Assembly (NCBI GenBank): GCA_035235625.1
Contig: CP141143.1
Span: forward strand, 20,319,092-20,383,091
DNA from: Saururus chinensis
Lineage: Eukaryota; Streptophyta; Magnoliopsida; Piperales; Saururaceae
Reading direction: 5' to 3'
DNA length: 64,000 nt
Each line of letters starts with the position of its first letter. Position 1 is the stretch's first letter. The notes below the pieces were generated by a model. It did no database searches and was not told the DNA's origin. It saw nothing but the letters and a program-made list of their open reading frames with translations. Of this stretch, positions 1-10,255 are shown piece by piece. A program made the position numbers and the translations under genes.

Positions 1-1
1 T

Positions 2-61
2 ATTGCTTTGGACGGGGCCACTCCGTATGAGAAAGCGATTTCGACCTTGTCGTTTCCCTGA
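2..61 (+). CDS. possible C-terminal coding tail of a gene cut by the window edge
   Basis: The first 61 bases are GC-richer than what follows. In frame 2 they read 19 codons (ending EKAISTLSFP) to a TGA at 59-61, followed by AT-rich, T-rich DNA resembling a 3' UTR or intron. A competing frame (3) stays open to about position 117. I do not recognise the peptide, and chance cannot be excluded over so short a stretch. Confidence 0.2.
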   Translation: MALDGATPYEKAISTLSFP

Positions 62-1210
62 TCGAGAAGACGACGTCGCAATCGAACTGCACTTGGAACT
101 CTCTCTCACTGTCTGAATTTAGTTTGCCCGGTTGATGGGTCGAGTTCTTTGTATTTATTACGCAGCTGCTGTGCGAGTTTCCAAAAGATTTGATATACAT
201 AATTTTTGTCACAATTAGTGAATGACTCAATGTCTTGATCATGTTTTACTTAGTACCAGTAATTAGTCAAGCTTGAGTTTGATCTTTAAGCTCATATGAT
301 GATGTGCGTGTCGTTGTCTGGTTTTGTATTTGAGACAGTGGCTTTCAGTTTGTTGTGGAGGTGGTTTTGTTTTGCAGTTTTAGTTTGTTATTCCTCTTCC
401 AAGTTGTAAAATAGTTTTCTTTCAATTAGTGGACTATTTAGCTTCGGCCAGGCTTTCTATTCTGTCTTGAAACAATTCAACAAGTAATTAAACAATGGAT
501 GCGGTTTTACTTTGTGTTTTCTGTTCTGTCTGTAAGCCTTTTTATCAAAGAGTATGCAGAGTCTGGCTTGTTTTTTAATTGATAAGGAAAATATGATTTT
601 TTTTTTTGGTGCGTTCAATACGAACTGAAGAGTAATTTTTTTACAAGTTGTCTGGCTCTAGACATATGTGCAGTTTCTGACCTCAAAATTTTTCTGTCCG
701 TCCTTCTACCTAATGATCTTCTCTCTTCTGACCGAGCTTTATTTAGTTCAACGAGCATAGACCCGTCATATATTGTACATATTCAGTATTATATGCTCTA
801 AATGACCGTTTTCCTATTATCTAATGAATATCAGCTTAGATCGTCTTATACTTTTAATTCAAAGGAATTGGCTTGGTGGAGAACGTTAGTAAACTATTGC
901 AGAGTGCTTTGCTTGTGCGGAATAGCTATGAATGCAGCCTTCATGGATTTCAGTGTTTATCTGGTCGCTCTTAGCACTTGTGTGTGATTACAACAATGTT
1001 AGGAAGTGGTTTTAAGTTTTAAGAACTCAGCTTTTGGATCACGTAATGAATGAAGCTGGTTGAGTTGGCCATGCCATTGATCATGTCTTAAGAGTTTTTT
1101 GTCATAAATAAGGTAGTACTGATTCATTTTGTGAGTGTTTTTGTCATCTTGGTCTGATGTAAGATACAGTTTTTTTAAATATTGGATGCGTTTTTTATTT
1201 ATGCACTTAT
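62..1210. other. AT-rich non-coding stretch
   Basis: This stretch is T-rich on the + strand with no open frame resembling a known protein. The 61-codon ORF at 802-987 has no recognisable domain and I treat it as chance. It may be the 3' UTR or intron sequence of the upstream gene. Confidence 0.4.
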
Positions 1211-1585
1211 TTTATTATGCATTCTTAAACTGTTACAAAAAGGCTTCTCCCGTTCCTGAGTCCTTGGTCCTTTATGTTGAGAAATTGACAAGAAATGTCT
1301 GATAGAAATATTTTTTTTGTTTGTTATTTGGTATGCTGATTTTCTTTGTAAATTTATGTATTTTGTGGTAGTTTTATTTAAGTAAATTTATTCAATTTCA
1401 TGTTAATCTTCCAAAGAAGTTATAGATGTCTGTTAGAGTTCAAAACAAGAGCCGATGCTCTATGTCTAATGATAGGCTATGTATACATCTTTAGTATGAT
1501 TTGATACATATTTAATGTGTTTCTTGCAGGCCCAATTTGATGGGAGTGGAAGCATGGAAGCCTGAGCCTGGAAGCCTCAGCCTGA

Positions 1586-3312
1586 GAAAAAAAGAAAAAA
1601 AAATGGCAAACAAGCTGAGCCAGAGAAAAAAAAGAAAAAAAAAGGCAAACAAGCTGAGCCTGAGAAAAAAAGAAAAAAAAAAGGCAAACAAGCTGAGCCT
1701 GAGAAAAAAAGAAAAAAAAAAGGCAAACAAGCTTAGCCCGAGAAAAAAAGAAAAAAAAAAGGCAAACAAGCTGTGAGCCTAAGAAAAAAAGAAAAAAAAA
1801 AGACAAACAAGCTGAGCCTGAGAAAAAAAGAAAAAAAAAGGCAAACAAGCTGAGCCTGAGAAAAAAAGAAAAAAAAAAGGCAAACAAGCTGAGCCTGAGA
1901 AAAAAAGAAAAAAAAAAGGCAAACAAGCTGAGCTGAGAAAAAAAGAAAAAAAAAAGGCAAACAAGCTGATCCTAAGAAAAAATTAAAAAAAAAGGCAAAC
2001 AAGCCGAGCCTCGAGAAAAAAGAAAGGCAAACAAGCTGAGCTTGAGAAAAAAAAAAAAAGGCAAACAAGCTGAGCCTAAGAAAAAAAGAAAAGAAAAAGG
2101 CAAACAAGCTGAGCCTGAGAAAAAAAGAAAGGCAAACAAGTTGAGCCTAAGAAAAAAAGAAAAAAAAGGCAAACAAGCTGAGCCTGAGAAAAAAAGAAAG
2201 GCAAACAAGCTGAGCTTGAGAAAAAAAGAAAAAAAAAAGGCAAACAAGCTGAGCCTAAGAAATAAAGAAAAGAAAAAGGCAAACAAGCTGAGCCTCGAGA
2301 AAAAAGAAAGGCAAACAAGCTGAGCCTAAGAAAAAAAGAAAAAAAAGGCAAACAAGCTGAGCCTGAGAAAAAAAGAAAAAAAAAAGGCAAACAAGTTGAG
2401 CCTGAGAAAAAAAAAAATGGCAAACAAGCTAAGCCTGAGAAAAAAAAGAAAAAAAAGGCAAATAAGCTGAGCTTGAGAAAAAAAGAAAAAAAAAAGGCAA
2501 ACAGGCTGAGCTTGAAAAAAAAAAAAGGCAAACAAGCTGAGCCCGAGAATGAAAGAAAAAAAAAGGCAAACTAGCTGAGCCTAAGAAAAAAAGAAAAGAA
2601 AAAGGCAAACAAGCTGAGCCTGAGAAAAAAAAAAAAGGCAAACAAGCTGAGCCTGAGAAAAAAAGAAAAAAAAAAGGCAAACAAGCTGAGCATGAGAGAA
2701 AAAGAAGAAAAAAAAGGCAAATAAGCTGAGCCCGAGAAAAAAAGAAAAAAAAAGGTAAACAAGCTGAGCCTGAAAAAAAAAAAAAAGCAAACAAGTTGAG
2801 CCTGGGAAAAAAAGAAAAAGAAAAGGCAAATAAGTTGAGCTTGAGAAAAAAGGAAAAAAAAAGGCAATCAAGCTAAGCTTTAGAAAAAAAGAAAAAAAAA
2901 GGCAAATAAGCTGAGCCTGAGAAAAAAAAGGAAAAAAAAAGGTAAACAAGCTGAGCCTGAGAAAAAAAGAAAAAAAAGAAAGGCAAACAAGTTGAGCCTA
3001 GAAAAAAAGAAAAAAAAAAGGCAAACAAGCTGAGCCTGAGAAAAAAAAAAGGCAAACAAGCTGAGCCTGAGAAAAAAAGAAAAAAAAAATGGCAAACAAG
3101 CAGAGCCTGAAAAAAAATGAAAAAAGAAAGGCAAACATGCTGAGCCTGAGAAAAAAAGAAAAAAAAGGGCAAACAAGTTGAGCCTGAGAAAAAAAGAAAA
3201 AAAAAAGGTAAACAAGCTGAGCCTGAGAAAAAAAGAAAAAAAAAGGCAAACAAGCTAAGCCTGAGAAAAAAAGAAAAAAAAAAAGGCAAACAAGCTGAGC
3301 CTGAGAAAAAAA
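1586..3312 (+). repeat. 39-bp minisatellite, about 45 units (array A)
   Basis: Tandem units of about 39 bp follow the pattern GCAAACAAGCTGAGCCTGAG, then an A-rich part interrupted by single Gs. Units range from about 31 to 41 bp, mostly through changes in the A runs. In one frame a 39-bp unit encodes ANKLSLRKKEKKK; the complement reads as Phe/Leu-rich ORFs. Because unit lengths are often not multiples of three, no frame survives the array, so the many ORFs on both strands here are artefacts of the repeat. A homologous array of about 11 units lies at 8613-9058. Confidence 0.95.
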
Positions 3313-3755
3313 GAATTCTCTGTGAAGGGGAAGTTGGAAATTCATTGTGAAATTTATGGTTTGTCTCTATGATGGTAGTTTTGGAGTAACGTTTGCTAGC
3401 TGGCCATGACCTGTGAAAAATTTACTATTCAGGAGCCATTGAATATTCATCAAATTTCTGATTGTTATACTATTTTAAGTATGTGGGATTGGTGTTTGAG
3501 AGTTGGAATGTCGTGGGTTCTGGAAAAAAATAGCCCATCAATGCTACTAGGCTAATGGTTGCTCGGTATATTATGATTTTTTTATCTGTTTAAGCTTTGA
3601 TGAATTTTGTTATTTGAAAAGTGTTTTTTGCATGCCTTTATCAATTTAAATGATGTCGTTGAGAAAACTAATAGTATTATCATTTTTTTAGAATAGAATG
3701 CTGAAGTAGTATTATAGTCTCCTATAATCATTTTGTTACTTGATTTTGCTCATAG

Positions 3756-4025
3756 TATTCTGGAACTTCAACAATCTATCAAGGATCTGAAGGAGAAGAA
3801 AGAAAGTATTGCAGCAAGGTACCTGATGGGTGTTAATCCACTGCACACCTTCGTGTCTATTTGATTTTTAGTGTTATGTTGAGACATACTCTTGTATGTC
3901 AAGGCAGGATGCCCTGATTTAGGAGAGATGGTGAACTGGTGATTTGCAGAACGAAGCAGACAAGTGAGCAGCTGCACAAGGGAATGGATGGATTGTGGAC
4001 TGAAACTGAAGATACAGCTAGGAAG
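3756..4025 (+). pseudogene. TIM44-like gene fragment, copy A (two exons)
   Basis: Two exon-like blocks match plant TIM44, the inner-membrane protein that anchors mtHsp70 to the TIM23 protein-import channel of mitochondria. Exon a (3756-3818) follows a CATAG acceptor and reads ILELQQSIKDLKEKKESIAA, then AG before a GT donor. Exon b (3950-4025) follows TTTGCAG, completes that Arg codon and reads TKQTSEQLHKGMDGLWTETE and on to TARK before GT. The split codon joins correctly. This is the N-terminal coiled-coil part of TIM44 only; no presequence exon is seen upstream and the C-terminal Hsp70/membrane-binding part is missing. The next expected exon (VSANVKEK) is found only beside copy B at 9862. 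Identification rests on recalled family sequence. Confidence 0.7.
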
Positions 4026-4323
4026 GTCAATTTTAATCTGTCTCCATACCTTTGCACACTTGCAGGATGTCCCAACTTCATTGAGTAATCATTTTTGGTT
4101 GTTATGCTACAAATATGGACTTAGATAATTATGAGGATATGCAAACCGCAAGTACCGTTTTACAAGTTTTTGGCTTGATTACTATGTGTGGATTGATGTT
4201 GGGACGCTCTATGATGTGATTTGTGTAATGTTCTCATACTATGGGTTTGTATGCATTAAAACATTTTTTCATGGTTATGTTTTGATAATTAAATGCATTC
4301 TATGTTAAATCTGGTCATCACAG

Positions 4324-7120
4324 TTCTATACGACAACTACTCTGATTTTGACTGCACAAACGATCTACTACTGTCACATCTATCAAGATAAAGTCAGTAA
4401 AATGGATTTAAATTATAAGGTTGGTAGTGCTTATTGAGGTCCTATTAATCTTCTTAGTATTAAATGTATAAATCATCTTCCTCTTTCACCTTACATTTGC
4501 TCCTGTGATCTGCTCAGTTCCTATCTGTTGAAGGCTAATCAATGCAGGACCAAAAACATGGACAGGTGGAGAAAGTAGCACATACTAAGCAGAATGATGC
4601 ATTTGTGTATAAGAAAGAGAGAGAATGCTCCGTTGATAATAATCAATATGTGTGTTCTACTGTGGAGGAGGCAAGTCCATTTCAGAGCTCGCCAATTCCT
4701 GTGAGATCTACAGTAGTCCCCAGTAATAGGTCACCTGGAAGAGATTTTTATTATTTGTAAGTCTGATGTTCTACTGTATTTAATTTTCAGAATCAATTTG
4801 TAGGTTATTTCTTATATCATGCTAAAACGAGCTACTTATTTCAAATGAGATTTGTCCTGCTCAAAAAAGAAGGTTGCGGATGATATTTTCTGGAAACGAC
4901 CTTTCCCATAAGCCTGAACATGTATGCAATTGTGAGCTTGTGACCTGCCACCTGGATGTGCGAAACTATGAAATGCAAGCATTTCTGATTAAATAATATG
5001 ATATCACGACTTATTTACTTGTTACAATCAATTGAAACTCTCAACATCAAGCTTTAAGTCAGTGAAATTAAATTCCTTCAAAAAACCCAATTATAAAATT
5101 GATACTGGTGTGTAAGTCTTAATTTCCATGTAGCTCTGTCATCCAATCTAATTCGCATCGTAAAAATTATGTGTTGTTGTTAATCCAAGCCACGGTGTTT
5201 AAGAAACTGGTCATCTTCAATTCAATAACTGGGTAGTTTACAATCACCAACTGGCGTGGCTTTCTTTATTGACACTTTGCTGAGCTTTGCATTGATTTTG
5301 CACGTTACTAGTGAAGTCCAATTTTTATAATATCAGATTTTTTGGTTTGCCATGTAATTGTTGTTTTTCTATGTACGAAAAATGACCTGCAGAAACTTGT
5401 TTTAAAATAAAATAAGATTTTTTCGGTGATTATGGCGAGTTCAGTAGTACAGGGAATTAGATTATATTTAATCTCGTATTGTATCTTATCAAACTGATGC
5501 TTTTGAAAAAAACGTAAGTTTTATCCCTGTAATCAAACAAGGACCTATAACGATGCCAAAGAAGCATGATTCTGTCATTGGTAGGGTCTTTTAGGTGTCT
5601 AAACTACAAACTGTTTTCTTTATTATCTTATTTTTGCTATCCGTATCTCCTTTGTCTTAGATCTTGTGTTGTCTGTACCTCCCTCTATCTTGTGTCTTCT
5701 GTGGGTGAGAAAGTTTGTGGTATGAGCTCCATAAAAATTGAAAATGATTGCACAGGTCAGCGAGATCACTATCAAAAAGCCATATGCCTCCAGCTGGATC
5801 ATATTTTTTGCACTCTCGGGATGCAGAGAGATCACATCGTGGTTCCATTCCCAAACAAGATGCTATAGAGGAGCCTTTGCTAGGAAGGCTTGGCACAATG
5901 CATTCTGAACCACCGTCAAATACAAAGACTCTCTTTTGTGTGGTGAGCTTGGTGAAAAATCTGAAATTAGTATGTTCTGGAATTTTACATTTGACATCAT
6001 GAAATTTTTTTATGGCTTACAGGTCTCTGGTCTAACTTTCTTCCTCGTGAACATTGGACTCTCTCCCATAAATGAGAAACAACTATGCTCTTTCAAGAAA
6101 ATCAGCCAAAGGAATTGTCATCAAGTGGGACGGAAGCTTTTACAGGTAATGTTTTGTCACTTCAGGGGGTTCATCAGGACATGTAGAATCATGAAGGCTG
6201 AAACCTTAGTAAATGGTGTTTAGTGCTGTCTATATGCATAAGTGCTGTGTTGTATGCAATCAAGGGCATAGTGGAAACACGGTATATCTAGTATTATTGT
6301 AGTGGCATAGTTTCTAAAACATTCATCACCTTCTATTTATAACTTATCAGGTCACAGTGAGTTCGTCATTGGGGCAAGAAGAAAATGCGAGTCTTCCAAT
6401 TGGGAATTACCTTGGTTGAGCAATGGCCGCTATATACATGGGTGGTCGCCTTCCTCAAATTTGCTTAAATGTGAGATTTTAGTTTTCTCAATTAATGCCA
6501 TGTGTGAAAGTAATAAAATTTATACGAGTTATTTCTAGTGACTTTGATGGATTATCTGGTTACAATTTTAAGTCATGACATTTTTTTAAGTGGCCTTGTA
6601 GTTGTTTAAATTTTCTTGACATTGATGTTTTTGCACATCACTTGGAACTCATAAAATTTTAATTATTCGTGCCACTAATATAGTATAATTTTAATAATTG
6701 TGCAGATTAGAAGAGGCAATGTCGAGGTAACTCTAATTTATATCTAGCATTCCAGCAATGATTCTATGTCAGGGTTGCTCATTTGAAATTTAAATTTGTT
6801 GTGTGTAACTCAAATTTAAACGAGTTACTTTGATAGGAGAAAGTGTTTACTATTTCCTCTGATACTAAGAGTTGTTTCTAACTGCTATCAGGGACTGAAT
6901 CCTATGATGTTCATTTTTGCATTGGTTGGTCTTATAAGTGTCAGTCTTGGGGGTAAATGATCAACTACAATGCTCTAAACTCCATTACATGAACTGTATT
7001 TAACTGCCGTTTTGTTTCGTCTTTTATAGCATATTATTGAAGAGCTTGGATTGGCCAAAGATTCAACCAAATCTACCTTGGCTTGTGGATGCAGGGGGAT
7101 GTGTAATTCTTGATTTTTGT
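4324..7120 (+). pseudogene. PQ-loop repeat (lysosomal/vacuolar cationic amino-acid transporter family) pseudogene, 5' truncated
   Basis: Eight exon-like blocks in order match plant seven-transmembrane PQ-loop proteins (PQLC2/Ypq type, vacuolar amino-acid exporters). They are 4324-4419 (FYTTTTLILTAQTIYY, a membrane helix), 4548-4756 (ends RSPGRDFYYL), 5756-5942 (SARSLSKSHMPPAGSYFLHS, hydrophilic loop), 6023-6145, 6351-6470 (AMAAIYMGGRLPQI, the second PQ motif), 6706-6726 (IRRGNVE), 6892-6951 (GLNPMMFIFALVG) and 7030-7120 (PNLPWLVDAGGCVILDF). Most junctions keep GT-AG signals and phase. The first PQ-loop exons are absent, the locus beginning abruptly after the TIM44 fragment. A TGA at 6417-6419 interrupts block 5 just before AMAAIYMGG, and the last helix exon is not found. 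It is a degraded copy, not a functional gene. Confidence 0.75.
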
Positions 7121-8254
7121 GTATCCTTTGATCTCTTGCTAATGGCTTCTCCCTTGCGTGACACAAGGATATCTTGGTTCACAGTTATCATTGACCTTAC
7201 AATTGTTTGCTTGTTGTTTTGATGTTTTCACAAATGATATGGAGTTTGAGTATAAATGGCTGAATTTGGTTCTTCTATCCCATTTTTACCTTCTGTGGGA
7301 GTATATAGGTGCTATTAAAAGATTTTTGTACTCTGATTCTTCCAGCTTTTCTGTATTCTTCTTTGTTGGCATTTCAACCTGTATTAAAAGGAGGAAGCAA
7401 TCATTGTTAGATTTCACTTGGGCTGTTTCCCTGGACTGGTTCCCTTCTGATCCAAATCTGACAAGCTTTGCATCTTATTTTTGTTCTTAAAAAAAAAAAT
7501 CCAGTTTTCCTGGACTGGTTCCCTTCAGTTCCGAATCTGAAAAGCTTTGCATTCCATTTTGGTTCTCAGAAAGAAATCCGGGATAAAATCTTACCATTAT
7601 TAAGTTTACATTATTTGGATGCATAAAAATGGCCGGGTTTGCTTAACCGTGGAATTTATTGTGTGCCAATATTAGTTTTTCATAGATTTCACGTTTGCAG
7701 GAAATATTTTTTATTGATTGAATCGCCTATTATTTTTTAATCCATCTCGTGTTCCAAAAGCTCTATTTCGCTTTTGTAATTTAATAAGTAAAAATCACTA
7801 TTTTTATTTGTCAACAAAGATAGTTCTTGACAGGTTTTTTCAGGACCCAAACTGAATAGGAATTTCTTTCTCAGATACTTCTACAGTTCATTTACTTTAA
7901 CTACAAAAAATCCAACAAGTTGGATTGTGACGATGGAAAAAAATAAAAAAATTCAAGTGACTAATTTGGCACCAATATTCTGGAGGAATCTTTGTTCCTC
8001 TCCTACTTTGATATTTAGGGTTCAGTCACTTCAGTGTGGTTTGAGACTTTGAGTACATGATAGCAGCTGGCAATTATGTAGCTCGACCTTTGACATATTC
8101 ATGTGAGTAAAAAAGTCTGAAATGTAAAAAGGATAGAAAGAGAACAGAATTACTATGTAGGAATCTGTTTCTTCCAGCTGTTCCTTAATATGAGGAAGCC
8201 TGGCAAGTTATTCGGATGATTTTGCTTGTTCATGGTATTTCTTCCAGCTGTTCC
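7121..8254. other. intergenic DNA with two short direct duplications
   Basis: No gene is recognisable. A block beginning CTGGACTGGTTCCCTTC occurs at 7431 and again at 7510 (period 79 bp) with few differences. TTCTTCCAGCTGTTCCTTA occurs near 8170 and again near 8239, just left of duplication copy B. Confidence 0.6.
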
Positions 8255-9560
8255 TTATTATGCATTCTTTAACTGTTACAAAAAGGCTTCTCCCGTTCCT
8301 GAGTCCTTGGTCCTTCATGTTAATTGACAAGAAATGTCTGATAGAAATATTTTTTTGTTTGTTATTTGGTATGCTGATTTTCTTTGTAAATTTATGTATT
8401 TTGTGGTAGTTTTATTTAAGTAAATTTATTCAATTTCATGTTAATCTTCCAAAGAGGTTATAGATGTGTGTTAGAGTTCAAAACAAGAGTCGATGCTCTA
8501 TGTCTAATGATAGGCTATGTGTACATCTTTAGTATGATTTGATACATATTTAATGTGTTTCTTACAGGCCCAATTTGATGGGAATGGAAGCCTGGAAGCC
8601 TCAGCCTCAGCTTCAGAAAAAAAGAAAAAAAAAGGGGCAAACAAGCTGAGCCTGAGAAAAAAAGAAAAAAAAGGCAAACAAGCTGAGTCTGAGAAAAAAA
8701 GAACAAAAAATAGGCAAACAAGCTGAGCCTGAGAAAAAAAGAAAAAAAAAAGGCAAACAAGCTGAGCCCGAGAAAAAAAGAAAAAAAAAAGGCAAACAAG
8801 CTGAGCCTGGGAAAAAAAGAAAAAAAAGAAAGGTAAACAAGCTGAGCCTGAGAAAAAAAGAAAAAAAAGAAAGGCAAACAAACTGAGCCAGAGAAAAAAA
8901 GAATAAAAAGAAAGGCAAAACAAGTTGAGCCTGAGAAAAAAAGAAAAAAAGAAGGCAAACAAGCTGAGCCTGAGAAAAAAAAAGGGCAAATAAGTTGAGC
9001 AAAAAAAGAACAAGAAATAGGCAAACAAGCTGAGCCTGATAAAAAAAGAAAAAAAAAAGGTAGTCAAGGATTGAATACTTTTTTTGTATGCCTTTACCAA
9101 TTTATATGATGTTGTTGAGAAAACTAATAGTATTATAATTTTTGTATTACAATTTTTTTAGAATAGAATGCAGAAGTAGTATTATAGTCTCCTATAATCA
9201 TTTTATTACTTGATTTTGCTGTTAGTATTCTGGAACTTCAACAATCTATCAAGGATCTGAAGGAGAAGAAAGAAAGTATTGCAGCAAGGTACCTTATGGG
9301 TGTTAATCCGTTGAGACATACTCTTGTATGTCAAGGCAGGATGCCCTGAGTCAGGAGAGATGGTGAATTGGCGATTTGCAGAACGAAGCAAACAAGTGAG
9401 CAGCTGCACAAGGGAGTGGATGGATTGTGAATATTACACTTGCAGGATGTCCCAACTTCATTGAGTAATCATTTTTGGTTGTTATGCTACAAATATGGAC
9501 TTAGATAATTATGAGGATATGTAAACCATACGATGTGAGTTGTGTAATGTTCTCATACTA
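8255..9560 (+). repeat. segmental duplication, copy B
   Basis: This is a direct-orientation copy of 1211-4250, starting at TTATTATGCATTCTTT and running through to ATACTATGGGTTTGGG. It is shortened by a smaller minisatellite and at least three internal deletions relative to copy A. Flank identity looks high, so the duplication is not very old. Confidence 0.85.
8613..9058 (+). repeat. 39-bp minisatellite, about 11 units (array B)
   Basis: It has the same unit as array A (GCAAACAAGCTGAGCCTGAG plus an A-rich tail), with about 11 copies and length variation in the A runs. ORFs on the minus strand here (Phe/Leu-rich) are repeat artefacts. Both arrays begin after the same junction (TTCTTGCAG at about 1529 in A, TTCTTACAG at about 8568 in B) followed by GCCCAATTTGATGGGA. 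Confidence 0.95.
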
Positions 9561-10255
9561 TGGGTTTGGGACAAAAGCCTCACTTTTTTGGCAGCTCTAG
9601 TCTTTCTTTGGAGCACTGTCATGGACAACTGTATGTCATTTAAATACTTTCTGCATAATGTTCAACGGTTGTGTCGTCAGGTTATTTCTGTTTCAGGTGT
9701 TTGAGAGTATGTTTTTTCTATTGAAAAGTTGTGCACCATCATTCATATGAAGCATGCTCTTATGAAACTTAATTGTTATAGTAGTTTGGTCAAAGGAAAG
9801 AAAAGATCCTTTTTCCTGATCGTTTTTACTATTTTCTTTATTCTTTTAATATCTTTTACAGGTATCTGCTAATGTGAAAGAGAAGATTTCATGTGTTTCT
9901 GAGGAGGTGAGTGCGTCCAAGTTCCTCTTGTTTTTTAACGCTTATTTCATGTCAAAGAGAAATTTGGACTCGGAAAACAAAAATCTTTAGCTAGCACTTT
10001 TTCGACTGACTCTAGTGGTGATACTAAAGATGACGACAAACGTAAGATACAAGTGATTCTCGTTATTCTTCTGAAAGACCAGGAACATCTAAGACATTCT
10101 ATGATAATTTTAAGTCAATCTCTTCCGCCACTTTTCATAGATTAACAGATATGAAAATTGTTGACCTCGCAAAGAAGGGATTTGATATTGTAACAGATGA
10201 GTTGAGCAGCAACCCAAATATGAGAAGACGTATGAGATATGCAGCCATGACAACT
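9226..10255 (+). pseudogene. TIM44-like pseudogene, copy B with further exons
   Basis: Exon a (9226-9288) is nearly identical to copy A. Exon b (9382-9430) reads TKQTSEQLHKGVDGL and then hits TGA at 9428-9430, because about 60 bp covering the exon's 3' half and donor are deleted. Exon c (9862-9906) reads VSANVKEKISCVSEE between AG and GT signals. Exon d (from 9951) continues VKEKFGLGKQKSLAST, but the base triplet before it is CAT rather than CAG, so its splice acceptor is lost. A frameshift near 10050 separates this from DLAKKGFDIVTDELSSNP, which ends near 10250. The C-terminal TIM44 domain is absent. This is a mitochondrial import subunit gene in decay. Confidence 0.75.

Larger units (their letters stand above)
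1211..4250 (+). repeat. segmental duplication, copy A
   Basis: From about 1211 (TTATTATGCATTCTT) onward this segment repeats at 8255-9560 with high identity. The shared order is a left flank, a splice-acceptor-like junction, a Lys-coding minisatellite, two TIM44-like exons and a right flank ending near ATACTATGGGTTTG. Copy A is longer because its minisatellite has about four times as many units, and because copy B lacks the 3316-3600 flank, about 40 bp after the first exon and about 60 bp at the second exon. The copies share orientation, so this is a dispersed direct duplication. Confidence 0.85.

Noticed and set aside
1586-3312. CRISPR-like regular repeat array
   Set aside because: Units are directly abutting with no unique spacers, and the DNA is clearly a plant nuclear genome.
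1477-3345. Many overlapping long open frames, Phe/Leu-rich on the minus strand and Lys-rich on the plus strand
   Set aside because: They are produced by the 39-bp minisatellite. Frames shift from unit to unit and no start, splice or domain supports a protein.
8504-9100. 198- and 169-codon minus-strand open frames
   Set aside because: Same artefact in minisatellite array B.
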